Origin: Saccoglossus kowalevskii
Taxonomy: Eukaryota; Hemichordata; Enteropneusta; Harrimaniidae
NCBI RefSeq assembly: GCF_000003605.2
Contig: NW_003140728.1
Coordinates: forward strand, 1-64,000
Direction: 5' to 3'
Length of the DNA: 64,000 nucleotides
In this document: positions 35,894 to 49,200 of the stretch, in pieces
Layout of the letters: every line of letters starts with the position of its first letter
How positions within the stretch are numbered: position 1 is the first letter of the stretch
Translations under genes and position numbers: made by a program
Notes under the pieces: model-generated
The model's database searches: none
The model's input: only the letters and a program-made list of their open reading frames with translations
Told to the model about the DNA's origin: nothing

Positions 35894-37235
35894 GGTTGGA
35901 CAGCTGACTGGTTAGTCAGTCCAATCAAAGCTAGGTCAGTCTATAGATTGCAATGGTTGGACAGCTGACTGGTTAGTCAGTCCAATCAAAGCTAGGTCAG
36001 TCTATAGGTTGCAATGGTTAGACAGCTGACTGGTTAGTCAGTCCAATCAAAGCTAGGTCAGTCTATAGATTGCAATGGTTGGACTGCTGACTGGTTAGTC
36101 AGTCCAATCAAAGCTAGGTCAGTCTATATATTGCAATGGTTGGACAGCTGACTGGTTAGTCAGTCTAATCAAAGCTAGGTCAGTCTATAGGTTGCAATGG
36201 TTAGACAGCTGACTGGTTAGTCAGTCCAATCAAAGCTAGGTCAGTCTATAGATTGCAATGGTTGGACTGCTGACTGGTTAGTCAGTCCAATCAAAGCTAG
36301 GTCAGTCTATAGGTTGCAATGGTTAGACAGCTGACTGGTTAGTCAGTCTAATCAAAGCTAGGTCAGTCTATAGATTGCAATGGTTAGACTGCTGACTGGT
36401 TAGTCAGTCCAATCAAAGCTAGGTCAGTCTATAGATTGCAATGGTTGGACAGCTGACTGGTTAGTCAGTCCAATCAAAGCTAGGTCAGTCTATAGATTGC
36501 AATGGTTGGACAGCTGACTGGTTAGTCAGTCCAATCAAAGCTAGGTCAGTCTATATATTGCAATGGTTGGACAGCTGACTGGTTAGTCAGTCCAATCAAA
36601 GCTAGGTCAGTCTATAGGTTGCAATGGTTAGACAGCTGACTGGTTAGTCAGTCCAATCAAAGCTAGGTCAGTCTATAGATTGCAATGGTTGGACTGCTGA
36701 CTGGTTAGTCAGTCCAATCAAAGCTAGGTCAGTCTATATATTGCAATGGTTGGACAGCTGACTGGTTAGTCAGTCCAATCAAAGCTAGGTCAGTCTATAG
36801 ATTGCAATGGTTGGACAGCTGACTGGTTAGTCAGTCCAATCAAAGCTAGGTCAGTCTATAGGTTGCAATGGTTAGACAGCTGACTGGTTAGTCAGTCCAA
36901 TCAAAGCTAGGTCAGTCTATAGATTGCAATGGTTGGACTGCTGACTGGTTAGTCAGTCCAATCAAAGCTAGGTCAGTCTATATATTGCAATGGTTGGACA
37001 GCTGACTGGTTAGTCAGTCTAATCAAAGCTAGGTCAGTCTATAGGTTGCAATGGTTAGACAGCTGACTGGTTAGTCAGTCCAATCAAAGCTAGGTCAGTC
37101 TATAGATTGCAATGGTTGGACTGCTGACTGGTTAGTCAGTCCAATCAAAGCTAGGTCAGTCTATAGATTGCAATGGTTAGACAGCTGACTGGTTAGTCAG
37201 TCCAATCAAAGCTAGGTCAGTCTATAGATTGCAAT
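35894..37235. repeat. Four-unit (244-bp) higher-order repeat zone
   Basis: The rare ending TATATATTG marks bases 35885, 36129, 36556, 36739 and 36983, spaced 4, 7, 3 and 4 units. The recurring order is a standard ACAGCT unit, an ACAGCT unit ending TATAGG, a GGTTAGAC unit, and an ACTGCT unit ending TATATA. Complete and shortened copies of this tetramer follow one another. Confidence 0.65.
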
Positions 37236-40200
37236 GGTTTGGACAGCTGACTGGTTAGTCAGTCCAATCAAAGCTAGTTCAGTCTATAGGTTGCAATGGT
37301 TAGACAGCTGACTGGTTAGTCAGTCCAATCAAAGCTAGGTCAGTCTATAGGTTGCAATGGTTGGACTGCTGACTGGTTAGTCAGTCCAATCAAAGCTAGT
37401 TCAGTCTATAGGTTGCAATGGTTAGACAGCTGACTGGTTAGTCAGTCCAATCAAAGCTAGGTCAGTCTATAGATTGCAATGGTTGGACAGCTGACTGGTT
37501 AGTCAGTCCAATCAAAGCTAGTTCAGTCTATAGGTTGCAATGGTTGGACAGCTGACTGGTTAGTCAGTCCAATCAAAGCTAGGTCAGTCTATAGATTGCA
37601 ATGGTTGGACAGCTGACTGGTTAGTCAGTCCAATCAAAGCTAGGTCAGTCTATAGATTGCAATGGCTGGACTGCTGACTGGTTAGTCAGTCCAATCAAAG
37701 CTAGGTCAGTCTATAGGTTGCAATGGTTGGACTGCTGACTGGTTAGTCAGTCCAATCAAAGCTAGGTCAGTCTATAGATTGCAATGGTTGGACAGCTGAC
37801 TGGTTAGTCAGTCCAATCAAAGCTAGGTCAGTCTATAGATTGCAATGGTTGGACAGCTGACTGGTTAGTCAGTCTAATCAAAGCTAGGTCAGTCTATAGA
37901 TTGCAATGGTTGGACTGCTGACTGGTTAGTCAGTCCAATCAAAGCTAGGTCAGTCTATAGGTTGCAATGGTTGGACTGCTGACTGGTTAGTCAGTCCAAT
38001 CAAAGCTAGGTCAGTCTATAGATTGCAATGGTTGGACTGCTGACTGGTTAGTCAGTCCAATCAAAGCTAGGTCAGTCTATAGATTGCAATGGTTGGACAG
38101 CTGACTGGTTAGTCAGTCCAATCAAAGCTAGGTCAGTCTATAGATTGCAATGGTTGGACAGCTGACTGGTTAGTCAGTCCAATCAAAGCTAGGTCAGTCT
38201 ATAGGTTGCAATGGTTGGACTGCTGACTGGTTAGTCAGTCCAATCAAAGCTAGGCCAGTCTATAGATTGCAATGGTTGGACAGCTGACTGGTTAGTCAGT
38301 CCAATCAAAGCTAGGTCAGTCTATAGATTGCAATGGTTGGACAGCTGACTGGTTAGTCAGTCTAATCAAAGCTAGGTCAGTCTATAGATTGCAATGGTTG
38401 GACTGCTGATTGGTTAGTCAGTCCAATCAAAGCTAGGTCAGTCTATAGGTTGCAATGGTTGGACAGCTGACTGGTTAGTCAGTCTAATCAAAGCTAGGTC
38501 AATCTATAGGTTGCAATGGTTGGACAGCTGACTGGTTAGTCAGTCCAATCAAAGCTAGATCAGTCTATAGATTGCAATGGTTGGACTGCTGATTGGTTAG
38601 TCAGTCCAATCAAAGCTAGGTCAGTCTATAGGTTGCAATGGTTGGACTGCTGACTGGTTAGTCAGTCTAATCAAAGCTGGGTTAGTCTATAGATTGCAAT
38701 GGTTGGACTGCTGACTGGTTAGTCAGTCCAATCAAAGCTAGGTCAGTCTATAGATTGCAATGGTTGGACTGCTGACTGGTTAGTCAGTCCAATCAAAGCT
38801 AGGTCAGTCTATAGGTTGCAATGGTTGGACTGCTGACTGGTTAGTCAGTCCAATCAAAGCTAGGTCAGTCTATAGATTGCAATGGTTGGACAGCTGACTG
38901 GTTAGTCAGTCCAATCAAAGCTAGGTCAGTCTATAGATTGCAATGGTTGGACAGCTGACTGGTTAGTCAGTCCAATCAAAGCTAGGTCAGTCTATAGATT
39001 GCAATGGTTGGACAGCTGACTGGTTAGTCAGTCCAATCAAAGCTAGGTCAGTCTATAGATTGCAATGGTTGGACAGCTGACTGGTTAGTCAGTCCAATCA
39101 AAGCTAGGTCAGTCTATAGATTGCAATGGTTGGACAGCTGACTGGTTAGTCAGTCCAATCAAAGCTAGGTCAGTCTATAGATTGCAATGGTTGGACAGCT
39201 GACTGGTTAGTCAGTCCAATCAAAGCTAGGTCAGTCTATAGATTGCAATGGTTGGACTGCTGACTGGTTAGTCAGTCCAATCAAAGCTAGGTCAGTCTAT
39301 AGATTGCAATGGTTGGACTGCTGACTGGTTAGTCAGTCCAATCAAAGCTAGGTCAGTCTATAGATTGCAATGGTTGGACAGCTGACTGGTTAGTCAGTCT
39401 AATCAAAGCTGGGTTAGTCTATAGATTGCAATGGTTGGACTGCTGACTGGTTAGTCAGTCCAATCAAAGCTAGGTCAGTCTATAGATTGCAATGGTTGGA
39501 CTGCTGACTGGTTTAGTCAGTCCATCAAGCTAGGTCAGTCTATAGATTGCATGGTTGGACTGCTGACTGGTTAGTCAGTCATCAAAGCTAGGTCAGTCTA
39601 TAGGTTGCAATGGTTGGACTGCTGACTGGTTAGTCAGTCCAATCAAAGCTAGGTCAGTCTATAGGTTGCAATGGTTGGACTGCTGACTGGTTAGTCAGTC
39701 CAATCAAAGCTAGGTCAGTCTATAGATTGCAATGGTTGGACTGCTGACTGGTTAGTCAGTCTAATCAAAGCTAGGTCAGTCTATAGATTGCAATGGTTGG
39801 ACAGCTGACTGGTTAGTCAGTCCAATCAAAGCTAGGTCAGTCTATAGATTGCAATGGTTGGACTGCTGACTGGTTAGTCAGTCCAATCAAAGCTAGGTCA
39901 GTCTATAGATTGCAATGGTTGGACTGCTGACTGGTTAGTCAGTCCAATCAAAGCTAGGTCAGTCTATAGATTGCAATGGTTGGACAGCTGACTGGTTAGT
40001 CAGTCTAATCAAAGCTGGGTTAGTCTATAGATTGCAATGGTTGGACTGCTGACTGGTTAGTCAGTCCAATCAAAGCTAGGTCAGTCTATAGGTTGCAATG
40101 GTTGGACAGCTGACTGGTTAGTCAGTCCAATCAAAGCTAGGTCAGTCTATAGATTGCAATGGTTGGACAGCTGACTGGTTAGTCAGTCCAATCAAAGCTA

Positions 40201-43200
40201 GGTCAGTCTATAGATTGCAATGGTTGGACTGCTGACTGGTTAGTCAGTCCAATCAAAGCTAGGTCAGTCTATAGATTGCAATGGTTGGACTGCTGACTGG
40301 TTAGTCAGTCCAATCAAAGCTAGGTCAGTCTATAGATTGCAATGGTTGGACAGCTGACTGGTTAGTCAGTCTAATCAAAGCTGGGTTAGTCTATAGATTG
40401 CAATGGTTGGACTGCTGACTGGTTAGTCAGTCCAATCAAAGCTAGGTCAGTCTATAGATTGCAATGGTTGGACTGCTGACTGGTTAGTCAGTCCAATCAA
40501 AGCTAGGTCAGTCTATAGATTGCAATGGTTGGACTGCTGACTGGTTAGTCAGTCCAATCAAAGCTAGGTCAGTCTATAGATTGCAATGGTTGGACTGCTG
40601 ACTGGTTAGTCAGTCCAATCAAAGCTAGGTCAGTCTATAGATTGCAATGGTTGGACTGCTGACTGGTTAGTCAGTCCAATCAAAGCTAGGTCAGTCTATA
40701 GATTGCAATGGTTGGACTGCTGACTGGTTAGTCAGTCCAATCAAAGCTAGTTCAGTCTATAGATTGCAATGGTTGGACTGCTGACTGGTTAGTCAGTCTA
40801 ATCAAAGCTAGGTCAGTCTATAGATTGCAATGGTTGGACTGCTGACTGGTTAGTCAGTCCAATCAAAGCTAGGTCAGTCTATAGATTGCAATGGTTGGAC
40901 TGCTGACTGGTTAGTCAGTCCAATCAAAGCTGGGTTAGTCTATAGATTGCAATGGTTGGACAGCTGACTGGTTAGTCAGTCTAATCAAAGCTGGGTTAGT
41001 CTATAGATTGCAATGGTTGGACTGCTGACTGGTTAGTCAGTCTAATCAAAGCTAGGTCAGTCTATAGATTGCAATGGTTGGACTGCTGACTGGTTAGTCA
41101 GTCCAATCAAAGCTAGGTCAGTCTATAGGTTGCAATGGTTGGACTGCTGACTGGTTAGTCAGTCCAATCAAAGCTGGGTTAGTCTATAGATTGCAATGGT
41201 TGGACAGCTGACTGGTTAGTCAGTCTAATCAAAGCTGGGTTAGTCTATAGATTGCAATGGTTGGACTGCTGACTGGTTAGTCAGTCCAATCAAAGCTAGG
41301 TCAGTCTATAGATTGCAATGGTTGGACAGCTGACTGGTTAGTCAGTCCAATCAAAGCTAGGTCAGTCTATAGGTTGCAATGGTTGGACTGCTGACTGGTT
41401 AGTCAGTCTAATCAAAGCTGGGTTAGTCTATAGATTGCAATGGTTGGACTGCTGACTGGTTAGTCAGTCTAATCAAAGCTAGGTCAGTCTATAGGTTGCA
41501 ATGGTTGGACTGCTGACTGGTTAGTCAGTCCAATCAAAGCTAGGTCAGTCTATAGGTTGCAATGGTTGGACAGCTGACTGGTTAGTCAGTCCAATCAAAG
41601 CTAGGTCAGTCTATATATTGCAATGGTTGGACTGCTGACTGGTTAGTCAGTCCAATCAAAGCTAGTTCAGTCTATAGATTGCAATGGTTGGACAGCTGAC
41701 TGGTTAGTCAGTCCAATCAAAGCTAGGCCAGTCTATAGATTGCAATGGTTGGACAGCTGACTGGTTAGTCAGTCCAATCAAAGCTAGGCCAGTCTATAGA
41801 TTGCAATGGTTGGACTGCTGACTGGTTAGTCAGTCTAATCAAAGCTAGGTCAGTCTATAGATTGCAATGGTTGGACAGCTGACTGGTTAGTCAGTCCAAT
41901 CAAAGCTAGGTTAGTCTATAGATTGCAATGGTTGGACAGCTGACTGGTTAGTCAGTCTAATCAAAGCTAGGTCAGTCTATAGGTTGCAATGGTTGGACTG
42001 CTGACTGGTTAGTCAGTCCAATCAAAGCTAGGTCAGTCTATAGATTGCAATGGTTGGACTGCTGACTGGTTAGTCAGTCTAATCAAAGCTAGGTCAGTCT
42101 ATAGATTGCAATGGTTGGACAGCTGACTGGTTAGTCAGTCCAATCAAAGCTAGGTCAGTCTATAGATTGCAATAGTTGGACAGCTGACTGGTTAGTCAGT
42201 CCAATCAAAGCTAGGTCAGTCTATAGGTTGCAATGGTTGGACTGCTGACTGGTTAGTCAGTCCAATCAAAGCTAGGTCAGTCTATAGATTGCAATGGTTG
42301 GACTGCTGACTGGTTAGTCAGTCTAATCAAAGCTAGGTCAGTCTATAGATTGCAATGGTTGGACTGCTGACTGGTTAGTCAGTCCAATCAAAGCTAGGTC
42401 AGTCTATAGATTGCAATGGTTGGACTGCTGACTGGTTAGTCAGTCCAATCAAAGCTAGGTCAGTCTATAGATTGCAATGGTTGGACAGCTGACTGGTTAG
42501 TCAGTCCAATCAAAGCTAGGTCAGTCTATAGGTTGCAATGGTTGGACTGCTGACTGGTTAGTCAGTCCAATCAAAGCTAGGTCAGTCTATAGATTGCAAT
42601 GGTTGGACAGCTGACTGGTTAGTCAGTCCAATCAAAGCTAGGTCAGTCTATAGATTGCAATGGTTGGACGGCTGACTAGTTAGTCAGTCTAATCAAAGCT
42701 AGGTCAGTCTATAGGTTGCAATGGTTGGACTGCTGACTGGTTAGTCAGTCCAATCAAAGCTAGGTCAGTCTATAGATTGCAATAGTTGGACAGCTGACTG
42801 GTTAGTCAGTCCAATCAAAGCTAGGTCAGTCTATAGGTTGCAATGGTTGGACAGCTGACTGGTTAGTCAGTCCAATCAAAGCTAGGTCAGTCTATAGATT
42901 GCAATGGTTGGACTGCTGACTGGTTAGTCAGTCCATCAAAGCTAGGTCAGTCTATAGATGCAATGGTGGACTGCTGACTGGTTAGTCAGTCCAATCAAAG
43001 CTAGGTCAGTCTGTAGATTGCAATGGTTGGACTGCTGACTGGTTAGTCAGTCCAATCAAAGCTAGGTCAGTCTATAGGTTGCAATGGTTGGACTGCTGAC
43101 TGGTTAGTCAGTCCAATCAAAGCTAGGTCAGTCTATAGGTTGCAATGGTTGGACTGCTGACTGGTTAGTCAGTCTAATCAAAGCTAGGTCAGTCTAAAGG

Positions 43201-46200
43201 TTGCAATGGTTGGACTGCTGACTGGTTAGTCAGTCCAATCAAAGCTAGGTCAGTCTATAGATTGCAATGGTTGGACTGCTGACTGGTTAGTCAGTCCAAT
43301 CAAAGCTAGGTCAGTCTATAGGTTGCAATGGTTGGACAGCTGACTGGTTAGTCAGTCCAATCAAAGCTAGGTCAGTCTATAGATTGCAATGGTTGGACTG
43401 CTGACTGGTTAGTCAGTCTAATCAAAGCTAGGTCAGTCTATAGATTGCAATGGTTAGACAGCGGACTGGTTAGTCAGTCCAATCAAAGCTAGGTCAGTCT
43501 ATAGATTGCAATGGTTGGACTGCTGACTGGTTAGTCAGTCCAATCAAAGCTAGGTCAGTCTATAGATTGCAATAGTTGGACAGCTGACTGGTTAGTCAGT
43601 CCAATCAAAGCTAGGTCTGTCTATAGGTTGCAATGGTTGGACAGCTGACTGGTTAGTCAGTCCAATCAAAGCTAGGTCAGTCTATAGGTTGCAATGGTTG
43701 GACTACTGACTGGTTAGTCAGTCCAATCAAAGCTAGGTCAGTCTATAGGTTGCAATGGTTGGACTACTGACTGGTTAGTCAGTCTGATCAAAGCTAGGTC
43801 AGTCTATAGATTGCAATAGTTGGACAGCTGACTGGTTAGTCAGTCCAATCAAAGCTAGGTCAGTCTATAGATTGCAATGGTTGGACTGCTGACTGGTTAG
43901 TCAGTCCAATCAAAGCTAGGTCAGTCTATAGATTGCAATGGTTGGACTGCTGACTGGTTAGTCAGTCCAATCAAAGCTAGGTCAGTCTATAGATTGCAAT
44001 GGTTAGACAGCTGACTGGTTAGTCAGTCTAATCAAAGCTAGGTCAGTCTATAGGTTGCAATGGTTGGACTGCTGACTGGTTAGTCAGTCTAATCAAAGCT
44101 AGGTCAGTCTATAGGTTGCAATGGTTGGACTGCTGACTGGTTAGTCAGTCTAATCAAAGCTGGGTTAGTCTATAGATTGCAATGGTTGGACTACTGACTG
44201 GTTAGTCAGTCCAATCAAAGCTAGGTCAGTCTATAGATTGCAATGGTTGGACTACTGACTGGTTAGTCAGTCTAATCAAAGCTAGGTCAGTCTATAGATT
44301 GCAATGGTTGGACTGCTGACTGGTTAGTCAGTCTAATCAAAGCTAGGTCAGTCTATAGATTGCAATGGTTGGACAGCTGACTGGTTAGTCAGTCCAATCA
44401 AAGCTGGGTCAGTCTATAGATTGCAATGGTTGGACTGCTGACTGGTTAGTCAGTCTAATCAAAGCTAGGTCAGTCTATAGATTGCAATGGTTGGACAGCT
44501 GACTGGTTAGTCAGTCTAATCAAAGCTAGGTCAGTCTATAGATTGCAATGGTTGGACAGCTGACTGGTTAGTCAGTCTAATCAAAGCTAGGTCAGTCTAT
44601 AGGTTGCAATGGTTAGACAGCTGACTGGTTAGTCAGTCCAATCAAAGCTAGGTCAGTCTATAGATTGCAATGGTTGGACAGCTGACTGGTTAGTCAGTCT
44701 AATCAAAGCTAGGTCAGTCTATAGATTGCAATGGTTGGACTGCTGACTGGTTAGTCAGTCCAATCAAAGCTAGGTCAGTCTATAGATTGCAATGGTTGGA
44801 CTACTGACTGGTTAGTCAGTCTAATCAAAGCAGGGTTAGTCTATAGATTGCAATGGTTAGACAGCTGACTGGTTAGTCAGTCTAATCAAAGCTAGGTCAG
44901 TCTATAGATTGCAATGGTTGGACTGCTGACTGGTTAGTCAGTCCAATCAAAGCTAGGTCAGTCTATAGATTGCAATGGTTGGACTACTGACTGGTTAGTC
45001 AGTCTAATCAAAGCAGGGTTAGTCTATAGATTGCAATGGTTAGACAGCTGACTGGTTAGTCAGTCCAATCAAAGCTAGGTCAGTCTATAGATTGCAATGG
45101 TTGGACTGCTGACTGGTTAGTCAGTCCAATCAAAGCTAGGTCAGTCTATAGATTGCAATGGTTGGACTGCTGACTGGTTAGTCAGTCCAATCAAAGCTAG
45201 GTCAGTCTATAGATTGCAATGGTTGGACTGCTGACTGGTTAGTCAGTCTAATCAAAGCTAGGTCAGTCTATAGGTTGCAATGGTTGGACAGCTGACTGGT
45301 TAGTCAGTCCAATCAAAGCTAGGTCAGTCTATAGATTGCAATAGTTGGACAGCGGACTGGTTAGTCAGTCCAATCAAAGCTAGGTCAGTCTATAGATTGC
45401 AATGGTTGGACTGCTGACTGGTTAGTCAGTCCAATCAAAGCTAGGTCAGTCTATAGATTGCAATGGTTGGACAGCTGACTGGTTAGTCAGTCCAATCAAA
45501 GCTAGGTCAGTCTATAGATTGCAATGGTTGGAGTGCTGACTGGTTAGTCAGTCTAATCAAAGCTAGGTCAGTCTATAGATTGCAATAGTTGGACAGCTGA
45601 CTGGTTAGTCAGTCTAATCAAAGCTAGGTCAGTCTATAGATTGCAATGGTTGGACTTCTGACTGGTTAGTCAGTCTAATCAAAGCTAGGTCAGTCTATAG
45701 ATTGCAATGGTTGGACAGCTGACTGGTTAGTCAGTCCAATCAAAGCTAGGTCAGTCTATAGATTGCAATGGTTGGACGGCTGACTGGTTAGTCAGTCCAA
45801 TCAAAGCTAGGTCAGTCTATAGGTTGCAATGGTTGGACAGCTGACTGGTTAGTCAGTCTAATCAAAGCTAGGTCAGTCTATAGATTGCAATGGTTGGACT
45901 GCTGACTGGTTAGTCAGTCCAATCAAAGCTAGGTCAGTCTATAGATTGCAATGGTTGGACAGCTGACTGGTTAGTCAGTCAGTCCAATCAAAGCTAGGTC
46001 AGTCTGTAGATTGCAATGGTTGGACAGCTGACTGGTTAGTCAGTCCAATCAAAGCTAGGTCAGTCTATAGATTGCAATGGTTGGACTGCTGACTGGTTAG
46101 TCAGTCCAATCAAAGCTAGGTCAGTCTATAGATTGCAATGGTTAGACAGCTGACTGGTTAGTCAGTCTAATCAAAGCTAGGTCAGTCTATAGATTGCAAT

Positions 46201-49200
46201 GGTTGGACTGCTGACTGGTTAGTCAGTCCAATCAAACCTAGGTCAGTCTATAGGTTGCAATGGTTAGACAGCTGACTGGTTAGTCAGTCTAATCAAAGCT
46301 AGGTCAGTCTATAGATTGCAATGGTTGGACTACTGACTGGTTAGTCAGTCTAATCAAAGCTAGGTCAGTCTATAGGTTGCAATGGTTGGACTGCTGACTG
46401 GTTAGTCAGTCCAATCAAAGCTAGGTCAGTCTATAGATTGCAATGGTTGGACTGCTGACTGGTTAGTCAGTCCAATCAAAGCTAGGTCAGTCTATAGATT
46501 GCAATGGTTGGACAGCTGACTGGTTAGTCAGTCTAATCAAAGCTAGGTCAGTCTATAGATTGCAATGGTTAGACAGCTGACTGGTTAGTCAGTCCAATCA
46601 AAGCTAGGTCAGTCTATAGATTGCAATGGTTGGACTGCTGACTGGTTAGTCAGTCCAATCAAAGCTAGGTCAGTCTATAGATTGCAATGGTTGGACTACT
46701 GACTGGTTAGTCAGTCTAATCAAAGCTAGGTCAGTCTATAGATTGCAATGGTTGGACTACTGACTGGTTAGTCAGTCTGATCAAAGCTAGGTCAGTCTAT
46801 AGATTGCAATGGTTGGACTGCTGACTGGTTAGTCAGTCTAATCAAAGCAGGGTTAGTCTATAGATTGCAATAGTTGGACAGCTGACTGGTTAGTCAGTCC
46901 AATCAAAGCTAGGTCAGTCTATAGATTGCAATGGTTGGACAGCTGACTGGTTAGTCAGTCCAATCAAAGCTAGGTCAGTCTATAGATTGCAATAGTTGGA
47001 CAGCTGACTGGTTAGTCAGTCTAATCAAAGCTAGGTCAGTCTATAGATTGCAATGGTTGGACAGCTGACTGGTTAGTCAGTCCAATCAAAGCTAGGTCAG
47101 TCTATAGATTGCAATGGTTGGACTACTGACTGGTTAGTCAGTCCAATCAAAGCTAGGTCAGTCTATAGATTGCAATAGTTGGACAGCTGACTGGTTAGTC
47201 AGTCTAATCAAAGCTAGGTCAGTCTATAGATTGCAATGGTTGGACAGCTGACTGGTTAGTCAGTCCAATCAAAGCTAGGTCAGTCTATAGATTGCAATAG
47301 TTGGACAGCTGACTGGTTAGTCAGTCTAATCAAAGCTAGGTCAGTCTATAGATTGCAATGGTTGGACTACTGACTGGTTAGTCAGTCCAATCAAAGCTAG
47401 GTCAGTCTATAGATTGCAATGGTTGGACTGCTGACTGGTTAGTCAGTCCAATCAAAACTAGGTCAGTCTATAGATTGCAATGGTTGGACAGCTGACTGGT
47501 TAGTCAGTCTAATCAAAGCTAGGTCAGTCTAAAGGTTGCAATGGTTGGACTGCTGACTGGTTAGTCAGTCCAATCAAAGCTAGGTCAGTCTATAGATTGC
47601 AATGGTTGGACTGCTGACTGGTTAGTCAGTCCAATCAAAGCTAGGTCAGTCTATAGGTTGCAATGGTTGGACTGCTGACTGGTTAGTCAGTCTAATCAAA
47701 GCTAGGTCAGTCTAAAGGTTGCAATGGTTGGACTGCTGACTGGTTAGTCAGTCCAATCAAAGCTAGGTCAGTCTATAGATTGCAATGGTTGGACTGCTGA
47801 CTGGTTAGTCAGTCCAATCAAAGCTAGGTCAGTCTATAGATTGCAATGGTTGGACTGCTGACTGGTTAGTCAGTCCAATCAAAGCTAGGTCAGTCTATAG
47901 GTTGCAATGGTTGGACAGCTGACTGGTTAGTCAGTCCAATCAAAGCTAGGTCAGTCTATAGATTGCAATGGTTGGACTGCTGACTGGTTAGTCAGTCCAA
48001 TCAAAGCTAGGTCAGTCTATAGATTGCAATGGTTGGACTGCTGACTGGTTAGTCAGTCCAATCAAAGCTAGGTCAGTCTATAGGTTGCAATGGTTGGACT
48101 GCTGACTGGTTAGTCAGTCCAATCAAAGCTGGGTTAGTCTATAGATTGCAATGGTTGGACAGCTGACTGGTTAGTCAGTCCAATCAAAGCTAGGTCAGTC
48201 TATAGATTGCAATGGTTGGACTGCTGACTGGTTAGTCAGTCCAATCAAAGCTAGGTCAGTCTATAGGTTGCACCGGTTGGACAGCTGACTGGTTAGTCAG
48301 TCCAATCAAAGCTAGGTCAGTCTATAGATTGCAATGGTTGGACTGCTGACTGGTTAGTCAGTCCAATCAAAGCTAGGTCAGTCTATAGATTGCAATGGTT
48401 GGACTGCTGACTGGTTAGTCAGTCCAATCAAAGCTAGGTCAGTCTATAGATTGCAATGGTTGGACAGCTGACTGGTTAGTCAGTCTAATCAAAGCTGGGT
48501 CAGTCTATAGGTTGCAATGGTTGGACTGCTGACTGGTTAGTCAGTCCAATCAAAGCTAGGTCAGTCTATAGATTGCAATGGTTGGACAGCTGACTGGTTA
48601 GTCAGTCCAATCAAAGCTAGGTCAGTCTATAGATTGCAATGGTTGGACAGCTGACTGGTTAGTCAGTCTAATCAAAGCTAGGTCAGTCTATAGATTGCAA
48701 TGGTTGGACTGCTGACTGGTTAGTCAGTCCAATCAAAGCTAGGTCAGTCTATAGATTGCAATGGTTGGACTGCTGACTGGTTAGTCAGTCCAATCAAAGC
48801 TAGGTCAGTCTATAGGTTGCAATGGTTGGACAGCTGACTGGTTAGTCAGTCCAATCAAAGCTAGGTCAGTCTATAGGTTGCAATGGTTGGACAGCTGACT
48901 GGTTAGTCAGTATAATCAAAGCTAGGTCAGTCTATAGATTGCAATGGTTAGACTGCTGACTGGTTAGTCAGTCCAATCAAAGCTAGGTCAGTCTATAGAT
49001 TGCAATGGTTGGACTGCTGACTGGTTAGTCAGTCGAATCAAAGCTAGGTCAGTCTATAGGTTGCAATGGTTGGACAGCTGACTGGTTAGTCAGTCTAATC
49101 AAAGCTAGGTCAGTCTATAGATTGCAATGGTTGGACTGCTGACTGGTTAGTCAGTCCAATCAAAGCTAGTTCAGTCTATAGATTGCAATGGTTGGACAGC

